From Pseudomonadota bacterium (GTDB taxonomy: Bacteria; Pseudomonadota; Gammaproteobacteria; Burkholderiales; Burkholderiaceae_B), in assembly GCA_023427085.1 (NCBI GenBank), contig JAEZBO010000068.1, positions 1 to 47,543 on the forward strand: 47,543 nt of DNA. The letters are read 5' to 3'. Made by a program: the position numbers and the translations under genes. This document shows positions 32,508-40,168 of the stretch, one piece after another. The stretch's first letter is position 1, and each line of letters opens with the position of its first letter. The notes beneath the pieces were generated by a model. It saw only the letters and a program-made list of their open reading frames with translations. It ran no database searches and was not told the DNA's origin.

Positions 32508-33491
32508 TTAGAGAGAGAAGTTGGCAGCCCAGCTTTCGAGCATCTTCTGGTGCGGCTTGATGAAGTGCTCTTCGGTGAACTTGCCTTGCTTGACGGCGAG
32601 CTGGCTGCGTTCTTCCCGGTCATAGACGATCTGCGTCAGCGAGTAGTCCTGGTTCTTCAGGCTGGGTCGGTAGCGCTGGCCGGCCGCGGAGTTGGCGTTG
32701 TAGATCTCGGGTCGGTAGATTTTCTGGAACGTTTCCATCGTGCTGATCAGGCCGATCAGCTCGAGATTGGAGTAATGCGCCAGCAGGTCGCCCTGAAAGT
32801 AAAAGGCCAACGGCGCGGCGCTGCCAGGCGGCATGAAATACCGGACCTGCAGGCCCATCTTTTCGAAGTACTGGTCGGTCGAGGACGGTTCTTCCTGTCG
32901 ATATTCGATTCCCAATATCGGATGGTGGTTGTCGGTGCGGTGGTAGGTCTTGCTGCTCGAGGCGCTGATGCTGATGACCGGTGGTTTGCTGAACCGCTCC
33001 TGGTAGGCGGGCGAGTTGACGAAATGCCGGAACAGCTTGCCGTGCAGGCAGCCAAAATCGGCCGGCACGCTGAAGCTCGATTTGCCGTCGTTCTGCGCGG
33101 GCAGCACGATGCTGAAGTCGTAGTCGCGCACATAAGAAGAGAAGTTGTTGCCGACGATGCCTTCGATACGCGCGTCGTGGCGGCGGTCGACGATATCGGT
33201 TTTCAGGATCTCGATCAGCGGGAAGACATCGCGGCCGCCCTGGGTGTCTATATTCATGTCGACCGAGATGATCTCGAGCTCGACGGCGTAGCGGTCGCCG
33301 CTGGGATTGTCCCAATGCGCCAGGCTGTTGAAGCGCCGGTCGATCATCCTCAGGGTGTTGCGCAGATTCTCGCGTCGGCTCGCGCCCCTGGCCAGGTTGG
33401 CGAAGTTGGTGGTCGCGCGGGTGTTGTCCGAGGGGTGGTAGTTTTCGTCGAAGGGAATGCTCTTGATGCTGAATGTGAACTCGTTGCTCAT
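32508..33491 (-). CDS. mesX: DUF1852 protein, MesX type partner of core methionine synthase
   Basis: The 327-residue protein starts MSNEFTFSIKSIPFDENYHPSDN, the normal DUF1852 start; the longer frame upstream is low complexity and is rejected. DUF1852 proteins are nearly always next to a core-MetE gene, and MesX is known to be required for MesD activity. No cofactor motif could be recognised. The flavin reductase gene upstream (33658-34227) suggests that reduced flavin and oxygen feed this step, which is inference. Transcription order is FMN reductase, mesX, mesD. Confidence 0.88.
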   Translation of the reverse strand: MSNEFTFSIKSIPFDENYHPSDNTRATTNFANLARGASRRENLRNTLRMIDRRFNSLAHWDNPSGDRYAVELEIISVDMNIDTQGGRDVFPLIEILKTDIVDRRHDARIEGIVGNNFSSYVRDYDFSIVLPAQNDGKSSFSVPADFGCLHGKLFRHFVNSPAYQERFSKPPVISISASSSKTYHRTDNHHPILGIEYRQEEPSSTDQYFEKMGLQVRYFMPPGSAAPLAFYFQGDLLAHYSNLELIGLISTMETFQKIYRPEIYNANSAAGQRYRPSLKNQDYSLTQIVYDREERSQLAVKQGKFTEEHFIKPHQKMLESWAANFSL

Positions 33492-33657
33492 GGTGGTCGG
33501 CTGCGCTGATTGATGGTTGGGATTCGCGGGTCGTTGACGCGGGCTTGTCTGCTGCCGCAAACCGCGAGGATGCTGGCTCCCCGCGGAGCTGCACAGAGCG
33601 TGAATCAGCGTCGAAAATTGTTGGGTTCGTGATCGGGATGAACTCGCGGCGCCTGCT

Positions 33658-34227
33658 TCAGGCCGCCACGACTTCCGCGCCAGCATCGGCAGCCAGTCCA
33701 ATCAGCGGCATGGCCCGCTGCACCGCGAGCCGGGCGCGCTCGATCAGCGCATCGTCGTGCAGGCGATAGTCGACAAAATCCTTGTCGGTCGCGTAGACGC
33801 CGAGCGGCAGCGTGCGTGCCTGGAAGAAGCTGAACAGCGGTCGCAGCTGGTGGTCGATCATCAGCGCGTGTCGGTCGCTGCCGCCGCTGGCGGCCAGCAG
33901 GACGGGCGTGTCGATCAGCACATCCTGATGGATGAAGTCGAAGAAATGCTTGAACAGGCCGGTGTAGGTGCCGCGAAAGACCGGGGTGGCCACCACCAGG
34001 ATATCCGCCTGCTCGACGGCGGCAAGTTGTCGTTCGACCGCGTCAGGCAGCTGCGAGCGCCAGACCGCGCCGCCGAGTTGCGGTGCGAGCCGGCCCAATT
34101 CGATCAGGTGCCGTTCGCAGGGGAGCTCGGCGGCGATCAGCTCCATCAGGTGCTGGGCGAGGGCGGCCGATCGGGAAGGCCGTTGCAGTCCGCCGGAGAC
34201 GGCGACGAGACGGAGGGGACGCGTCAT
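33658..34227 (-). CDS. NAD(P)H-dependent FMN reductase, MsuE/SsuE-like
   Basis: The 189-residue flavodoxin-fold protein has the family start LVAVSGGLQRPSRSAAL (phosphate-binding loop). It also has the ADILVVATPVFRGTYTGLFKHFFDF segment seen in SsuE/MsuE flavin reductases. These make free reduced FMN for a partner monooxygenase. Here the likely partner is the mesX/mesD pair 166 bases downstream on the same strand. The intervening 166 bases contain a small CTCC/GGAG hairpin, but nothing that could be identified as a riboswitch. The gene is divergent from the MetR-like regulator. Confidence 0.88.
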   Translation of the reverse strand: MTRPLRLVAVSGGLQRPSRSAALAQHLMELIAAELPCERHLIELGRLAPQLGGAVWRSQLPDAVERQLAAVEQADILVVATPVFRGTYTGLFKHFFDFIHQDVLIDTPVLLAASGGSDRHALMIDHQLRPLFSFFQARTLPLGVYATDKDFVDYRLHDDALIERARLAVQRAMPLIGLAADAGAEVVAA

Positions 34228-34322
34228 TTCGGATTCATCTTTGTGGTTCCAGGCAGCGCCGCTTTTGCCAACACATGGCTGCGACGCCAGTCAAGGAAGG
34301 CATGCTAAGGGCAGGCCAAGGA

Positions 34323-34345
34323 TGAAGTAAAATGGTTTTATTTCA
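34323..34345. promoter_or_regulatory. Putative MetR-type operator
   Basis: Arms TGAAGTAAAA (34323-34332) and TTTTATTTCA (34336-34345) form an inverted repeat matching at 9 of 10 positions around TGG. The outer TGAA...TTCA matches the MetR half-site ends. It lies in the 144-base gap between the divergent FMN reductase and LysR genes, 27 bases before the latter's start. Control of both directions by the LysR protein is inferred. Confidence 0.65.
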
Positions 34346-34371
34346 ATAATCCATGAGCGGAAATCATCTGA

Positions 34372-35286
34372 ATGCTTGAGCGCATCCATCTGAGCATCGT
34401 CCAGCAGGTCGAACGGCAAGGTTCCTTGACGGCCGCGGCCGGCGTGCTGAGCGTGACCCAGTCGGCCCTCAGTCACAGCATGAAGAAACTCGAACAGCAG
34501 TTGGGCACCGACATCTGGCTGCGCGAAGGCCGCAGCCTGCGCCTGACGCAGGCCGGCCAATATCTGCTGGCGGTGGCGAACCGTGTGCTGCCGCAGCTGG
34601 ATCTGGCCGAAGAGCGGCTGGGCCAGTTCGCGCAGGGCGAACGCGGGGCCTTGCGCATCGGCATGGAATGCCACCCCTGCTATCAGTGGCTGCTCAAGGT
34701 GGTGTCTCCCTATCTGGCCGCGTGGCCCGACGTGGATGTGGACGTCAAGCAGAAATTCCAGTTCGGCGGCATCGGCGCGCTGTTCGGCTACGAGATCGAC
34801 CTGCTGGTCACGCCCGATCCGCTGTTCAAGCCGGGACTGAAGTTCGAGCCCGTGTTCGACTACGAGCAGGTGCTGGTGGTCGCCAAGGGCCATGCGCTGG
34901 CCTCGGCGCCGTACGTGAAACCCAAGCAGCTGAACCACGAGGTGCTGATCAGCTACCCGGTCGACATCGAGCGCCTGGACATCTACAACCAGTTTCTGTT
35001 GCCGGCCGGTGTCGCGCCCAAACGGCACAAGGCCATCGAGACCACCGACATCATGCTGCAGATGGTCGCCAGCGGACGCGGCGTGGCGGCGCTGCCGCGC
35101 TGGCTGGTCGAAGAATACGCGGCCAGGATGGATGTGGTGCCGGTACGGCTGGGCCCGCGCGGCATCGACAAGCAGATCTACCTCGGGGCCCGCGAGGCCG
35201 ACATCGCCGTCGACTACGTGCGCGCTTTCATCGAGATGGCGCGCCAGTCGTCCACCGCCAGCGCCCCTGTGCAAGAGCGCGGCTAG
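34372..35286 (+). CDS. LysR-family regulator, MetR-like
   Basis: The 304-residue protein starts MLERIHLSIVQQVERQGSLT and has the LysR helix-turn-helix (AAAGVLSVTQSALSHSMKKLEQQLG). The start of its effector domain, GALRIGMECHPCYQWLLKVV, is characteristic of MetR, where homocysteine acts as coinducer. It is divergent from the FMN reductase-mesX-mesD operon, with a strong palindrome in between. The expected role is to switch on methionine synthesis when homocysteine accumulates. Naming it MetR is likely but not certain. Confidence 0.85.
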   Translation: MLERIHLSIVQQVERQGSLTAAAGVLSVTQSALSHSMKKLEQQLGTDIWLREGRSLRLTQAGQYLLAVANRVLPQLDLAEERLGQFAQGERGALRIGMECHPCYQWLLKVVSPYLAAWPDVDVDVKQKFQFGGIGALFGYEIDLLVTPDPLFKPGLKFEPVFDYEQVLVVAKGHALASAPYVKPKQLNHEVLISYPVDIERLDIYNQFLLPAGVAPKRHKAIETTDIMLQMVASGRGVAALPRWLVEEYAARMDVVPVRLGPRGIDKQIYLGAREADIAVDYVRAFIEMARQSSTASAPVQERG

Positions 35287-35349
35287 GGCTCGATCCGCCT
35301 GGCCCGTGGCGCCGGCACGCTGCGATGGCTCGACGCCGGCCGGCAGGCC

Positions 35350-36417
35350 TCAGCGCCACCACGCGGTGCCGGCTTGCGGCGCGCCGATGTCGACCCGCTC
35401 GCCCATCATCGGCGTGGTGACCGTCACGCCGTGCTGCGCCGCCAGCGCGACGATCCGCTCGAACGGATCCTGCCAGGTGTGTACCGCCAGGTCGAAAGTG
35501 CCGTTGTGAATCGGCAGCAGCCAGCGGCCGCGCAGGTCGCGATGCGCCTGCAGCGTCTCTTCGGGCTGCATGTGCACGAAGGCCCAGCGCGGATCGTAGG
35601 CGCCGGTCTCCATCAAGGTCAGGTCGAAGGGGCCGAATTTTTCGCCGATCGCCTTGAAGCCGTCGAAGTAGCCGCTGTCGCCGCTGAAGAACACCCGCAG
35701 CGCGTCGTCCTGGATCACCCACGAGGCCCACAGGCTGCGGTCGCTGTCGCGCAGGCCGCGGCCCGAGAAGTGCTGCGCTGGCGTGGCGGTCAGGCGCAGC
35801 CCGTGCAGCTCGGTCGATTGCCACCAGTCCAGCTGTTCGACCTTGCCGGCGTCGATGCCCCAGGCGATCAATTGTTCGCCCACGCCCAGCGGGGCGATGA
35901 ACCGATCGGTCTTGGCGGCCAGTTGCCGCACGGCGGCGTAGTCGAGGTGATCGTAATGGTTGTGCGACAGGATCACCCCGGCGATCGGCGGCAGCGCGTC
36001 GATCGAGATCGGCGGCGCATGAAAGCGCGCCGGCCCGGCCCATTGCACCGGCGAGGCGCGCTGCGAGAACACCGGATCGGTGAGCCAATAGCGCCCGCGC
36101 AGTTTCAGCAGCAGCGTCGAGTGCCCGAGCCGGTACAGGCTGCGGTCGGGCGCGGCTTCGAGATCGGCGCGGGTCAGGGGCTGGACCGGGATCGGCCGAT
36201 CCGGCACGGTGCCGGCCGGCTTGCCGGAAACGAAGAACGACCACGCCAGCTTGACGCCTTTCCAGAACCCCAGCGGCGGGCGCGGCTGGGCATTCTGGAA
36301 ACGGCCGTCCTGATAGTGGGGCGTATCGGGATAACGGGGCGGCGAGGACTGCGCGCAACGGGTGAGGGTGGTCACGGCGAGGGTTCCGAACAGGATGTGA
36401 ATCAGGAGACGCTTCAT
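35350..36417 (-). CDS. MBL-fold hydrolase (UlaG/NAPE-PLD-like), lipoprotein-like N-terminus
   Basis: The 355-residue protein has the metallo-beta-lactamase-fold metal motif HNHYDHLD near residue 153, a second His in TPAQHFSGRG, and an Asp in FFSGDSGYFDG. These place it with UlaG-like and NAPE-phospholipase-D-like hydrolases rather than true beta-lactamases. The N-terminus is a short signal ending in LTRC, which could be a lipobox, although Arg just before the Cys is atypical. It follows the class A beta-lactamase gene by 42 bases on the same strand and may share its transcript. The substrate is unknown. Confidence 0.88.
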   Translation of the reverse strand: MKRLLIHILFGTLAVTTLTRCAQSSPPRYPDTPHYQDGRFQNAQPRPPLGFWKGVKLAWSFFVSGKPAGTVPDRPIPVQPLTRADLEAAPDRSLYRLGHSTLLLKLRGRYWLTDPVFSQRASPVQWAGPARFHAPPISIDALPPIAGVILSHNHYDHLDYAAVRQLAAKTDRFIAPLGVGEQLIAWGIDAGKVEQLDWWQSTELHGLRLTATPAQHFSGRGLRDSDRSLWASWVIQDDALRVFFSGDSGYFDGFKAIGEKFGPFDLTLMETGAYDPRWAFVHMQPEETLQAHRDLRGRWLLPIHNGTFDLAVHTWQDPFERIVALAAQHGVTVTTPMMGERVDIGAPQAGTAWWR

Positions 36418-36459
36418 CGGGATGCGTGCCAGGGGACGTCGCGCGGCAGGTGGCCTGGC

Positions 36460-37344
36460 CTAGCGGCCCGGCCTGGCGCCCAACGTGGCCGCGATGGCCC
36501 GGCCGATGTCGGCGATGGCGGCGTTGCGTGCCTCGAGCGAGGCGCCGGTCTCGGTGATGTAGATGGCCGCGACGACGGGCGCCTGCCCGGGCGGCCACAT
36601 GACCGCGACGATGCCGCGGGTGCCGTGGCCGCCGTTGCCGGTGCGGTCGGCCACCTGCCAATCGGCTGGCACGCCGGCGCGCAGCAGGGGACCGCCGACC
36701 TGGTTGCCCAGCAGCCAGTCGCGCAATTGCCGGCTGCCGGCGGCATCCAGCGCATCGCCCAGCACCAGCGCCTGCAAGGTCCGCGCCATCGCGTCGGGGG
36801 TGGTGGTGTCGCGCGGATCGCCGGGGGTGCCTTCGTTCATGGTCGGCTCGTCGCGGTCCAGCCGGGTGACCGGATCGCCGATCTGGCGCAGGTAGCGGGT
36901 GACCGTCGGCGGCCCGCCCAGCACCTCGAGCACCAGGTTGACCGCGGTGTTGTCGCTGCTGTGCAACGTCATGCGGCACAGCTCGGCGGCGGCGACCTGC
37001 TGACCCACCTTGTCGCGGGTGTCCGGCGCATACGACAGGATGTCGGCCTGCTCGATCCGCACCGGTTGCGTCATGGCAGCCTCGCCGCGCGCCAGCAAGG
37101 CGCCGCAGACCAGCGCCTTGGCGGTGCTGGCCATCGGAAAGCGCTCGTCGGCGCGCTGGCGCCAGCTGCGTCCGCTGCCGGTGTCGACCACGGCGTAGCC
37201 GACCCGCGCCTGCAAGGTGCGTTCGGCGGCCTGCGCGGCCTGTTGGATCGGATCGTCCGCAGCCCGGCTCTGCGCCGCGGCACAAGCGACGAAAAATCCC
37301 GCCGCGGCAGTCACCAGCCCGCGGCAGATCGAAAGCTTATACAT
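36460..37344 (-). CDS. Class A beta-lactamase, Arg234 (carbenicillinase-related) type
   Basis: Periplasmic serine beta-lactamase, 294 residues, with a signal peptide ending near AQSRAAD. All class A motifs are present: Ser73-Thr-Ala-Lys76 (Ambler 70-73), Ser130-Asp131-Asn132, Glu166 and Asn170 in EPTMN. At the 234 box the sequence reads Arg-Thr-Gly instead of Lys-Thr-Gly. Arg at 234 is the feature of the PSE/CARB group, and Bordetella chromosomal enzymes of this group (BOR-1) are known. No ampR-like regulator lies upstream; the 190 bases before the next gene show no obvious operator. Expression is probably constitutive and low. Confidence 0.93.
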   Translation of the reverse strand: MYKLSICRGLVTAAAGFFVACAAAQSRAADDPIQQAAQAAERTLQARVGYAVVDTGSGRSWRQRADERFPMASTAKALVCGALLARGEAAMTQPVRIEQADILSYAPDTRDKVGQQVAAAELCRMTLHSSDNTAVNLVLEVLGGPPTVTRYLRQIGDPVTRLDRDEPTMNEGTPGDPRDTTTPDAMARTLQALVLGDALDAAGSRQLRDWLLGNQVGGPLLRAGVPADWQVADRTGNGGHGTRGIVAVMWPPGQAPVVAAIYITETGASLEARNAAIADIGRAIAATLGARPGR

Positions 37345-37535
37345 ACCTGATTCCTTGATAACTGCGCCGGATTATGGCGTTGCGCTCACCGACGCTTACA
37401 GCCCTGCAACGCAATGCATCGTGAGCACCAAAATCCCGTGGTTTCAAGGTGCCGTTCTGTTAAATTTCGCCTTGCTGCGAACCTTACGCCGCCAATAATA
37501 AAACTTCATTCGACCTGACACCCACCGAGAGAACT

Positions 37536-38384
37536 ATGACGAGCGATTCCAAGGCGCTGTTGGATGCTTTGCGCGACGAGCAGGCCAATGTCGTCCCGTC
37601 CTGGCTGAGCGCATTGCCGCAAGGCGATACCGGCAACCAGCGCGCCGCGCAGGGTGAAGCCCAGGCCTTGCTCGACGCATTGCGCGCGGCTGCCCAGCAA
37701 GGGGGTGAGCTGGCGCAGTTCGACCACGCGCCGGCCTGGGCCGGCGTGCGCGACGTGCTGGCCGACCTGTCCGGCAGCCGTGCCGCCCAGGGCCAGAGCG
37801 CCGGCGATACCAGCCTGTTCGTGCTGGCGCTCAAGAAGCCGCTGTTCGAGTCGGCCCAGCGCCGCCTGGGCACGGACGCGGCGGCGCTGTCGGCCGCACT
37901 GTGGGCGATTTCGACCGCCGTCGACAAACTGGCCCAGCACACCATCAACACCTACCAGGCGGTCCGCGAAGACGTGATCCGCCGCCAGCAGGAAGAATTG
38001 CTGGAACTGTCCACGCCGGTGGTCAAGCTGTGGGAAGGCGTGCTGGCCGTGCCGATGATCGGCGTGCTCGACAGCGGCCGCACCCAACTGGTGATGGAAA
38101 CCTTGCTGCAGAGCATCGTCGACACCGGTTCGGGACTGGCGATCATCGACATCACCGGCGTGCCGACCGTCGATACGCTGGTGGCCCAGCATCTGCTCAA
38201 GACCGTCAGCGCGATCCGCCTGATGGGTGCCGACTGCATCATCAGCGGCATCCGGCCGCAGATCGCGCAGACCATCGTGCACCTGGGCATCGACCTGCAG
38301 GGCATCACCACCAAGGCCACGCTGGCCGACGCGCTGGCGCTGGCGCTGCGTCAGACCGGCTGGCGCATCGCGCGCGAAGGCTGA
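37536..38384 (+). CDS. rsbR: RsbR-type stressosome protein (STAS domain)
   Basis: The 282-residue protein has a variable helical N-terminal sensor half and a C-terminal STAS domain (about 160-275). The regulatory threonines of RsbR are conserved: Thr214 in TVDTLVAQH and Thr246 in GIRPQIAQT. In known stressosomes, RsbR and RsbS form a large complex that holds the kinase RsbT until stress triggers phosphorylation. The sensor half was not recognised as a globin or PAS domain; it is a plain helical RsbRD-like segment. It is the first gene of a six-gene run with almost no gaps, and rsbS follows after two bases. Confidence 0.9.
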   Translation: MTSDSKALLDALRDEQANVVPSWLSALPQGDTGNQRAAQGEAQALLDALRAAAQQGGELAQFDHAPAWAGVRDVLADLSGSRAAQGQSAGDTSLFVLALKKPLFESAQRRLGTDAAALSAALWAISTAVDKLAQHTINTYQAVREDVIRRQQEELLELSTPVVKLWEGVLAVPMIGVLDSGRTQLVMETLLQSIVDTGSGLAIIDITGVPTVDTLVAQHLLKTVSAIRLMGADCIISGIRPQIAQTIVHLGIDLQGITTKATLADALALALRQTGWRIAREG

Positions 38385-38386
38385 TC

Positions 38387-38761
38387 ATGGACCGCATCCC
38401 CATCCTGCGCATGGGCGCCACGCTGCTGGTGACCATCCAGGTCGACATGCAGGACCAGACCGCGCTGCAACTGCAGGACGACCTGGCCGCGCAGATCTCC
38501 AAGACCGGCGCCAGCGGCGTGCTGATCGATATTTCGGCGGTCGAGATCGTCGATTCCTTTGTTGGCCGCATGCTCAGCAATATTTCCGGTATCGCCCGCA
38601 TCCTGTCGGCCGATACCGTGGTGGTCGGCATGCGTCCGGCCGTGGCGATCACGCTGGTCGAGCTCGGCCTGTCGCTCGAGGGCGTGCGCACGGCGCTCAA
38701 CGTCGAGCGCGGCTTCGCGCTGCTCGAACAATCCCGGCGGGAGAGCGGTCTTGCCTCTTGA
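38387..38761 (+). CDS. rsbS: RsbS-type STAS protein
   Basis: This 124-residue single STAS domain is the RsbS antagonist of the stressosome. The phosphorylatable serine is Ser57 in VEIVDSFVGRM, matching the RsbS site. The chain ends FALLEQSRRESGLAS. It starts two bases after rsbR and overlaps rsbT by 11 bases, so translation of the three is coupled. Confidence 0.92.
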   Translation: MDRIPILRMGATLLVTIQVDMQDQTALQLQDDLAAQISKTGASGVLIDISAVEIVDSFVGRMLSNISGIARILSADTVVVGMRPAVAITLVELGLSLEGVRTALNVERGFALLEQSRRESGLAS

Positions 38762-39155
38762 ACCCACCGGGTCATTGCCGCTGCAATCCGAGCAGCACAT
38801 CGTCGCCAGCCGGCAGATGGTGCGCAATCTGTGCCAGGAGCTCAAGCTGTCGCTGGTCGATCAGACCAAGATGGTGACGGCGGCCAGCGAACTGTCGCGC
38901 AATACGCTGATCCACGGCGGTGGCGGGCAGATGCGCTGGGAGTATGTCGAACGGCTCGGCAAGCGCGGCCTGCTGCTGCATTTCGAGGACCAGGGACCGG
39001 GCATCGCCGACCTGGCGCTGGCCATGTCCGATGGCTGGACCAGCGGTAGCGGCATGGGTCTGGGCCTGCCGGGCAGCAAGCGGCTGGTCAACGACTTCGA
39101 TATCGCGTCCGCGCCCGGGCAGGGCACGCGTGTGAGCATCACAAAGTGGAAGTAA
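38751..39155 (+). CDS. rsbT: RsbT-type serine/threonine kinase
   Basis: RsbT phosphorylates RsbR and RsbS, then leaves the complex to activate a target. The 134-residue GHKL-ATPase has N-box ELSRNTLIHGGGG, G1 box EDQGPGI and G2 box GSGMGLGLPGSKRLVNDF. A TTG start at 38751 is chosen because GGGAGAG sits 5-6 bases upstream and RsbT homologues begin about there; the next ATG (38817) would remove a conserved helix. It overlaps rsbS by 11 bases and the next gene by 10. No sigma-B/RsbU partner is present, so its target is probably among the downstream proteins. Confidence 0.9.
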   Translation: MPLEPTGSLPLQSEQHIVASRQMVRNLCQELKLSLVDQTKMVTAASELSRNTLIHGGGGQMRWEYVERLGKRGLLLHFEDQGPGIADLALAMSDGWTSGSGMGLGLPGSKRLVNDFDIASAPGQGTRVSITKWK

Positions 39156-40165
39156 GCCCCGGCTGGACCCATGCGGTGTTTCCGCTGGACGAGGCCAGCC
39201 GCGTCGGCGAAGCACGCCGCCATGCGGCCGAGTTGGCGCGCGCGCTGGATTGGGACGAAGACGACGCCGGCCGCCTGGCGCTGGTCGTGACCGAACTTGG
39301 CACTAACCTGTTGCGCCATGCCAGCCACGGCCGGCTGTTGATCGCGGCGCGCCCCGCCAGTGCCGACGTCGAGGTGATCGCGATCGACGATGGGCCGGGC
39401 ATCGGCGACCTGTCGCGCGCGATGCAGGACGGCGTATCCAGCGGCGGCACGCCTGGCACCGGACTGGGCGCGGTCAAGCGCCTGGCCAATGACTTCGACA
39501 TGGTCAGTTCGGTACCGCAAGGCACGCTCTGCGTGGCGCGCGTGCGCCATGGCCGGGCCGCGCCGGCCGCGCAGGCGCAGGCAAGGGTGCAGGTCGGCGC
39601 GGTCTGCGTGGCCGCCCCGAAGGAACAGCAGTGCGGCGATGGCTGGGCCACTGGCGTGGCCGACGGCCGCGCGCTGGTGCTGCTGGCCGACGGACTGGGC
39701 CATGGTCCCGAGGCCGCCCATGCCTCTGGCGCAGCCGTGCAGGTGCTGGCCGAACATCCCGCCGGCGATCCGCGCGAACTGCTGCAGCGCTGCCATGTCG
39801 CCCTGCAGACCACCCGCGGCGCGGCGGTCTGCATCGCCGCCTGGGACCTGGACGCGGCGACGGTCCAGTACGCCGGCGCCGGCAACATCAGCGGCCGCAT
39901 CGTGTCGGGGGTATTCGACAAATCGATCGCCACGCAACATGGCACGGTCGGCGCGCAGATCCGGCGCCCCGAACTGGCCAGCGCGGCGGTGCCCGAGCAC
40001 GCCTTGCTGCTGCTGCACAGCGACGGCCTGGAAACCCGCTGGAAACCCGAACTGATCCGCCCGCTGCTGCAACGCGACCCGACACTGGTCGCGGCGGCAT
40101 TGTGGCGGGCCCACACCCGCCATCGCGATGACGTCGCGGTAATCGTGCTGCGCCGCAAGGACTAG
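39146..40165 (+). CDS. Fusion of RsbT/RsbW-like GHKL kinase and RsbX-like PP2C phosphatase
   Basis: The 339-residue protein joins two partner-switching activities. Residues 1-135 are a GHKL ATPase (N-box VTELGTNLLRHA, G1 IDDGPGIGDL, G2 GTGLGAVKRLANDF). Residues about 150-335 are a SpoIIE/RsbX-type phosphatase (LADGLGHGPEAAHAS for metal binding, then YAGAGNISGRI and LHSDGLETRW). In Bacillus, RsbX dephosphorylates RsbR and RsbS to reset the stressosome; here that role would be fused to a second kinase. A GTG start at 39146 overlaps rsbT by 10 bases. Annotated relatives are called ATP-binding SpoIIE family phosphatases. Confidence 0.9.
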   Translation: MEVSPGWTHAVFPLDEASRVGEARRHAAELARALDWDEDDAGRLALVVTELGTNLLRHASHGRLLIAARPASADVEVIAIDDGPGIGDLSRAMQDGVSSGGTPGTGLGAVKRLANDFDMVSSVPQGTLCVARVRHGRAAPAAQAQARVQVGAVCVAAPKEQQCGDGWATGVADGRALVLLADGLGHGPEAAHASGAAVQVLAEHPAGDPRELLQRCHVALQTTRGAAVCIAAWDLDAATVQYAGAGNISGRIVSGVFDKSIATQHGTVGAQIRRPELASAAVPEHALLLLHSDGLETRWKPELIRPLLQRDPTLVAAALWRAHTRHRDDVAVIVLRRKD

Positions 40166-40168
40166 ACC

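Noticed and set aside
33492..33657. Possible SAH/SAM riboswitch in the 166 bases before mesX
   Set aside because: Read in the transcript direction, only a small CTCC/GGAG hairpin is visible; no riboswitch core pattern that I could recognise. A covariance-model search would decide.
32508..33701. Longer 397-codon version of the DUF1852 gene
   Set aside because: The extra 70 N-terminal residues are low complexity and absent from the family; the Met at 33491 starts the recognised sequence.
35374..37350. 658-codon plus-strand open frame opposite the beta-lactamase and MBL genes
   Set aside because: Shadow frame; the minus-strand genes have full catalytic motifs and signal peptides, this frame has none.
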